In this document: positions 62,475 through 64,000 of the stretch, piece by piece
Layout of the letters: every line of letters begins with the position of its first letter
Numbering within the stretch: position 1 is the stretch's first letter
Assembly: GCA_943788635.1 (NCBI GenBank)
Contig: CALSRA010000013.1
Location: forward strand, 144,926 to 208,925
Length of the DNA: 64,000 bases
Origin: an uncultured Alphaproteobacteria bacterium
GTDB taxonomy: Bacteria; Pseudomonadota; Alphaproteobacteria; UBA8366; GCA-2717185
Reading direction: 5' to 3'
Made by a program: the position numbers and the translations under genes
Notes under the pieces: generated by a model
Seen by the model: the letters and a program-made list of their open reading frames with translations, nothing else
Databases searched by the model: none
Told to the model about the DNA's origin: nothing

Positions 62475-63818
62475 ATGGCAGAAGCAATACTCCGCAACCG
62501 CATCGCCAGCCGGGTTGCCGACAGCTTCATACTGGAAGCACGATCCGGCGCCCGTCAGAATGTGATTGCACGCACGATTGCACTTTCGCTTATCGCCGCA
62601 TGGCTCACGATCCAGACCCCCTTCCCGGCGGCGCTGTTCTATATCGGTCTGCTGATGGCGTTCATTTTGATCGGCCTGGTCCAGAACCTCGTCGCCAACC
62701 GCTTTCCGACATATGACTGGCCGCAATACCTGATCATCATGCTGGACGCTGCATTGCTGGCCTATACCATCATCGCACCGAACCCGCTGTCGACAGACGG
62801 CTGGCCACGGCAGGTCCCGACCCAGAACGGATCGTTCCTGTATTTCTTCGTCATGCTGGTCGGTACCCTGCTGTCCTACGACCCGCGCCGCGTACTCTGG
62901 GCCGGCCTTTGTATTGGCGCCAGTTACGCGGCAAGCCTCCTCTGGGTGCTCAACCTGCCGGAAACATTCACCCCCGCCAGCATGCCGGACTGGGGCACCA
63001 TGACATTGCGCGAACAGGCCGACATCGCCGCCCATCCCAACTTCGTGCTCCCGCGATTGCCGATACGCGATCTGATCCTTTTGACGATCACCTCCGGCAT
63101 CCTGGCCGCCGTTGTCTGGCGCATGCGGCGGCTCGTCCTGCGGCAAAGCGAAACGGAACGTCAGCGCGCCAACCTGGTCCGTTATTTTTCGCCGGAAATC
63201 GCCTCGGAGCTGGCCGAAAGTGACAAACCGCTGGGCGATTTCAGGGAACAATCAACGGCGGTCCTGTTCGCCGATATTGTCGGCTTCACGCGACTGGCCG
63301 AGCAGATGGGACCGGTGCCGACCATGAAGCTGCTGCGCGAATTTCACGGCCGCATGGCGGCGCAGGTATTCGCCAATAACGGCACACTGGACAAGTATAT
63401 CGGCGATGCGGTCATGGCGACTTTCGGCTCGCTGCACCAGAGCGAGACAGACGCCGCAGATGCAATCGCCTGCATTCATGCCATGATCGACGCGGTCACG
63501 GAATGGAATGCCATGCGCGTCGCACAAGGCGAACCACCCGAAAGGGTCGGAATCGGCGCCCATTTCGGTAAGGTCGTCGTGGGCGATATCGGCGACGAAA
63601 GACGCCTCGAATTCGCGGTGATCGGCGACTCGGTAAATGTTGCAAGCCGCATGGAACGCATGACACGGGAATTCGACGTCCGCGCCGTGCTGAGTGACGA
63701 TCTTGTACACGCCGCCCGAACCAGCAGTGACACGGCAGCGCTTTCGGGCATGGAAGAAGCCGGTACCGTGGCTATCCGGGGCCGTGAAGCCCCGATGAAG
63801 GTATGGACGATCGCCTGA
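62475..63818 (+). CDS. Membrane-anchored class III adenylate/guanylate cyclase
   Basis: 447 aa; AGGGGG precedes the ATG. Residues about 35-220 hold six hydrophobic helices (for example ALSLIAAWLTIQTPFPAALF and LILLTITSGILAAVVWRM). The C-terminal cyclase domain has LFADIVGFTRLAEQM and TLDKYIGDAVMATFG (metal Asp and substrate Lys), then AVIGDSVNVASRMERM with the transition-state Asn and Arg. All catalytic residues are present. It is the second cyclase in the window. Confidence 0.92.
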   Translation: MAEAILRNRIASRVADSFILEARSGARQNVIARTIALSLIAAWLTIQTPFPAALFYIGLLMAFILIGLVQNLVANRFPTYDWPQYLIIMLDAALLAYTIIAPNPLSTDGWPRQVPTQNGSFLYFFVMLVGTLLSYDPRRVLWAGLCIGASYAASLLWVLNLPETFTPASMPDWGTMTLREQADIAAHPNFVLPRLPIRDLILLTITSGILAAVVWRMRRLVLRQSETERQRANLVRYFSPEIASELAESDKPLGDFREQSTAVLFADIVGFTRLAEQMGPVPTMKLLREFHGRMAAQVFANNGTLDKYIGDAVMATFGSLHQSETDAADAIACIHAMIDAVTEWNAMRVAQGEPPERVGIGAHFGKVVVGDIGDERRLEFAVIGDSVNVASRMERMTREFDVRAVLSDDLVHAARTSSDTAALSGMEEAGTVAIRGREAPMKVWTIA

Positions 63819-63960
63819 TCCGGCTCAGGACGCCCCAACCATCCGATTCCAATCCGAAAAATTTCGGCCCTGCAGGTAATAAAATTACGCATATTTACGC
63901 CAGTGCAATATTTTCTGTGCTAGGCATTGGCAAAATTGCACTCCCCTGAACAGGTGACTT

Positions 63961-64000
63961 ATGAGAAGACTGCACCGAACCAAGATCGTTGCCACGCTTG
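63961..64000 (+). CDS. pyk: Pyruvate kinase, N-terminal fragment
   Basis: ATG 63961 with AGGTGA about 5 bases upstream opens MRRLHRTKIVATL, which is the N-terminus of bacterial pyruvate kinase (consensus MRRxRRTKIVATLGPAS). Only 13 codons lie inside the window. Its place beside DUF1244, DUF2312 and N-formylglutamate amidohydrolase genes agrees with a conserved alphaproteobacterial neighbourhood. Confidence 0.75.
   Translation, partial: MRRLHRTKIVATL

Noticed and set aside
62343..63251. Upstream extension of the N-formylglutamate amidohydrolase frame
   Set aside because: The extension is antisense to the conserved adenylate cyclase gene and contains no amidohydrolase motif; ATG 62342 with a ribosome binding site is the credible start.
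1..64000. CRISPR arrays, tRNA or rRNA genes, prophage, integrase or attachment sites
   Set aside because: No regularly spaced repeats, no cloverleaf-like segment, no ribosomal RNA and no phage or integrase genes were seen; the only mobile element is the IS at 30053-30986.

Overview
This 64 kb window is a GC-rich, gene-dense stretch of bacterial chromosome with short intergenic gaps and many overlapping stop/start codons. It looks like an alphaproteobacterium, possibly Rhodospirillales-like. Pointers are the split transhydrogenase pntAA-pntAB-pntB, a GapR (DUF2312) gene, a DUF1244 gene next to a pyruvate kinase start, a SAM-II riboswitch in front of metZ, and a fused indolepyruvate ferredoxin oxidoreductase. 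The lineage is inferred from gene families, not from a marker gene. I see no rRNA, tRNA, CRISPR array or prophage.

Layout. 0-6 kb: end of a VOC gene, a GntR/FadR regulator with a palindrome at its start, a DUF3179 protein, a small secreted protein, and a reverse-strand pnt operon riddled with frame breaks. 6-16.5 kb: a TauD dioxygenase; a reverse run amtB-glnK-serine hydrolase-VOC; a CPBP protease; an ABC1 kinase; a cytosine-deaminase-like hydrolase; a PAS-PAS-GGDEF protein. 16.5-25 kb: an LLM oxidoreductase, metZ under a SAM-II riboswitch and terminator, a GST-P450 pair, an MFS transporter, a membrane SGNH protein and an NtaA-type monooxygenase. 25-31.5 kb: a 54-aa secreted protein, a RidA paralogue, a periplasmic binding protein translationally coupled to a CHASE-PAS histidine kinase, and a TSUP exporter gene split by an IS5-family element. 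31.5-45 kb: rhodanese and aldo/keto reductase; a reverse catabolic operon (CoA-transferase, molybdopterin hydroxylase large subunit, TauD, ABM monooxygenase); an MBL hydrolase; another dioxygenase; and a reverse operon of M3 peptidase, amino-acid oxidase, quinone reductase and cysteine desulfurase. 45-55 kb: acyl-CoA ligase and Nudix; a reverse operon TauD-CDF transporter-acyl-CoA ligase-adenylate cyclase; DUF502, HAD and RidA genes. 55-64 kb: the 1158-aa indolepyruvate oxidoreductase, gapR, DUF1244, a GCS2-type ligase with an in-frame stop, N-formylglutamate amidohydrolase, a second cyclase and the start of pyruvate kinase.

The gene content suggests a heterotroph that oxidises diverse organic acids, amino acids and heteroatom-containing compounds. 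It carries four TauD/TfdA-like dioxygenases, two LLM flavin oxidoreductases, a P450, a molybdenum hydroxylase, two acyl-CoA ligases and a CoA-transferase.

A major caveat is sequence quality. At least nine genes carry frame breaks. For seven of them I can name the single base whose removal or addition, usually in a homopolymer, restores a complete family-like protein; 2.6-5.2 kb and 43.8-44.5 kb are dense patches of the same kind. I read these mostly as assembly or read errors. In contrast, the IS insertion at 30053-30986 is a clean biological disruption: its removal, keeping one TTA, restores the host reading frame exactly.

I found no clearly new multi-gene system. The most notable items are the complete SAM-II/terminator leader of metZ, the IS-split exporter, the coupled binding-protein/kinase pair, a P450 without its usual oxygen-activating residues, and a deaminase-like enzyme with Asn at a metal-ligand Asp position.
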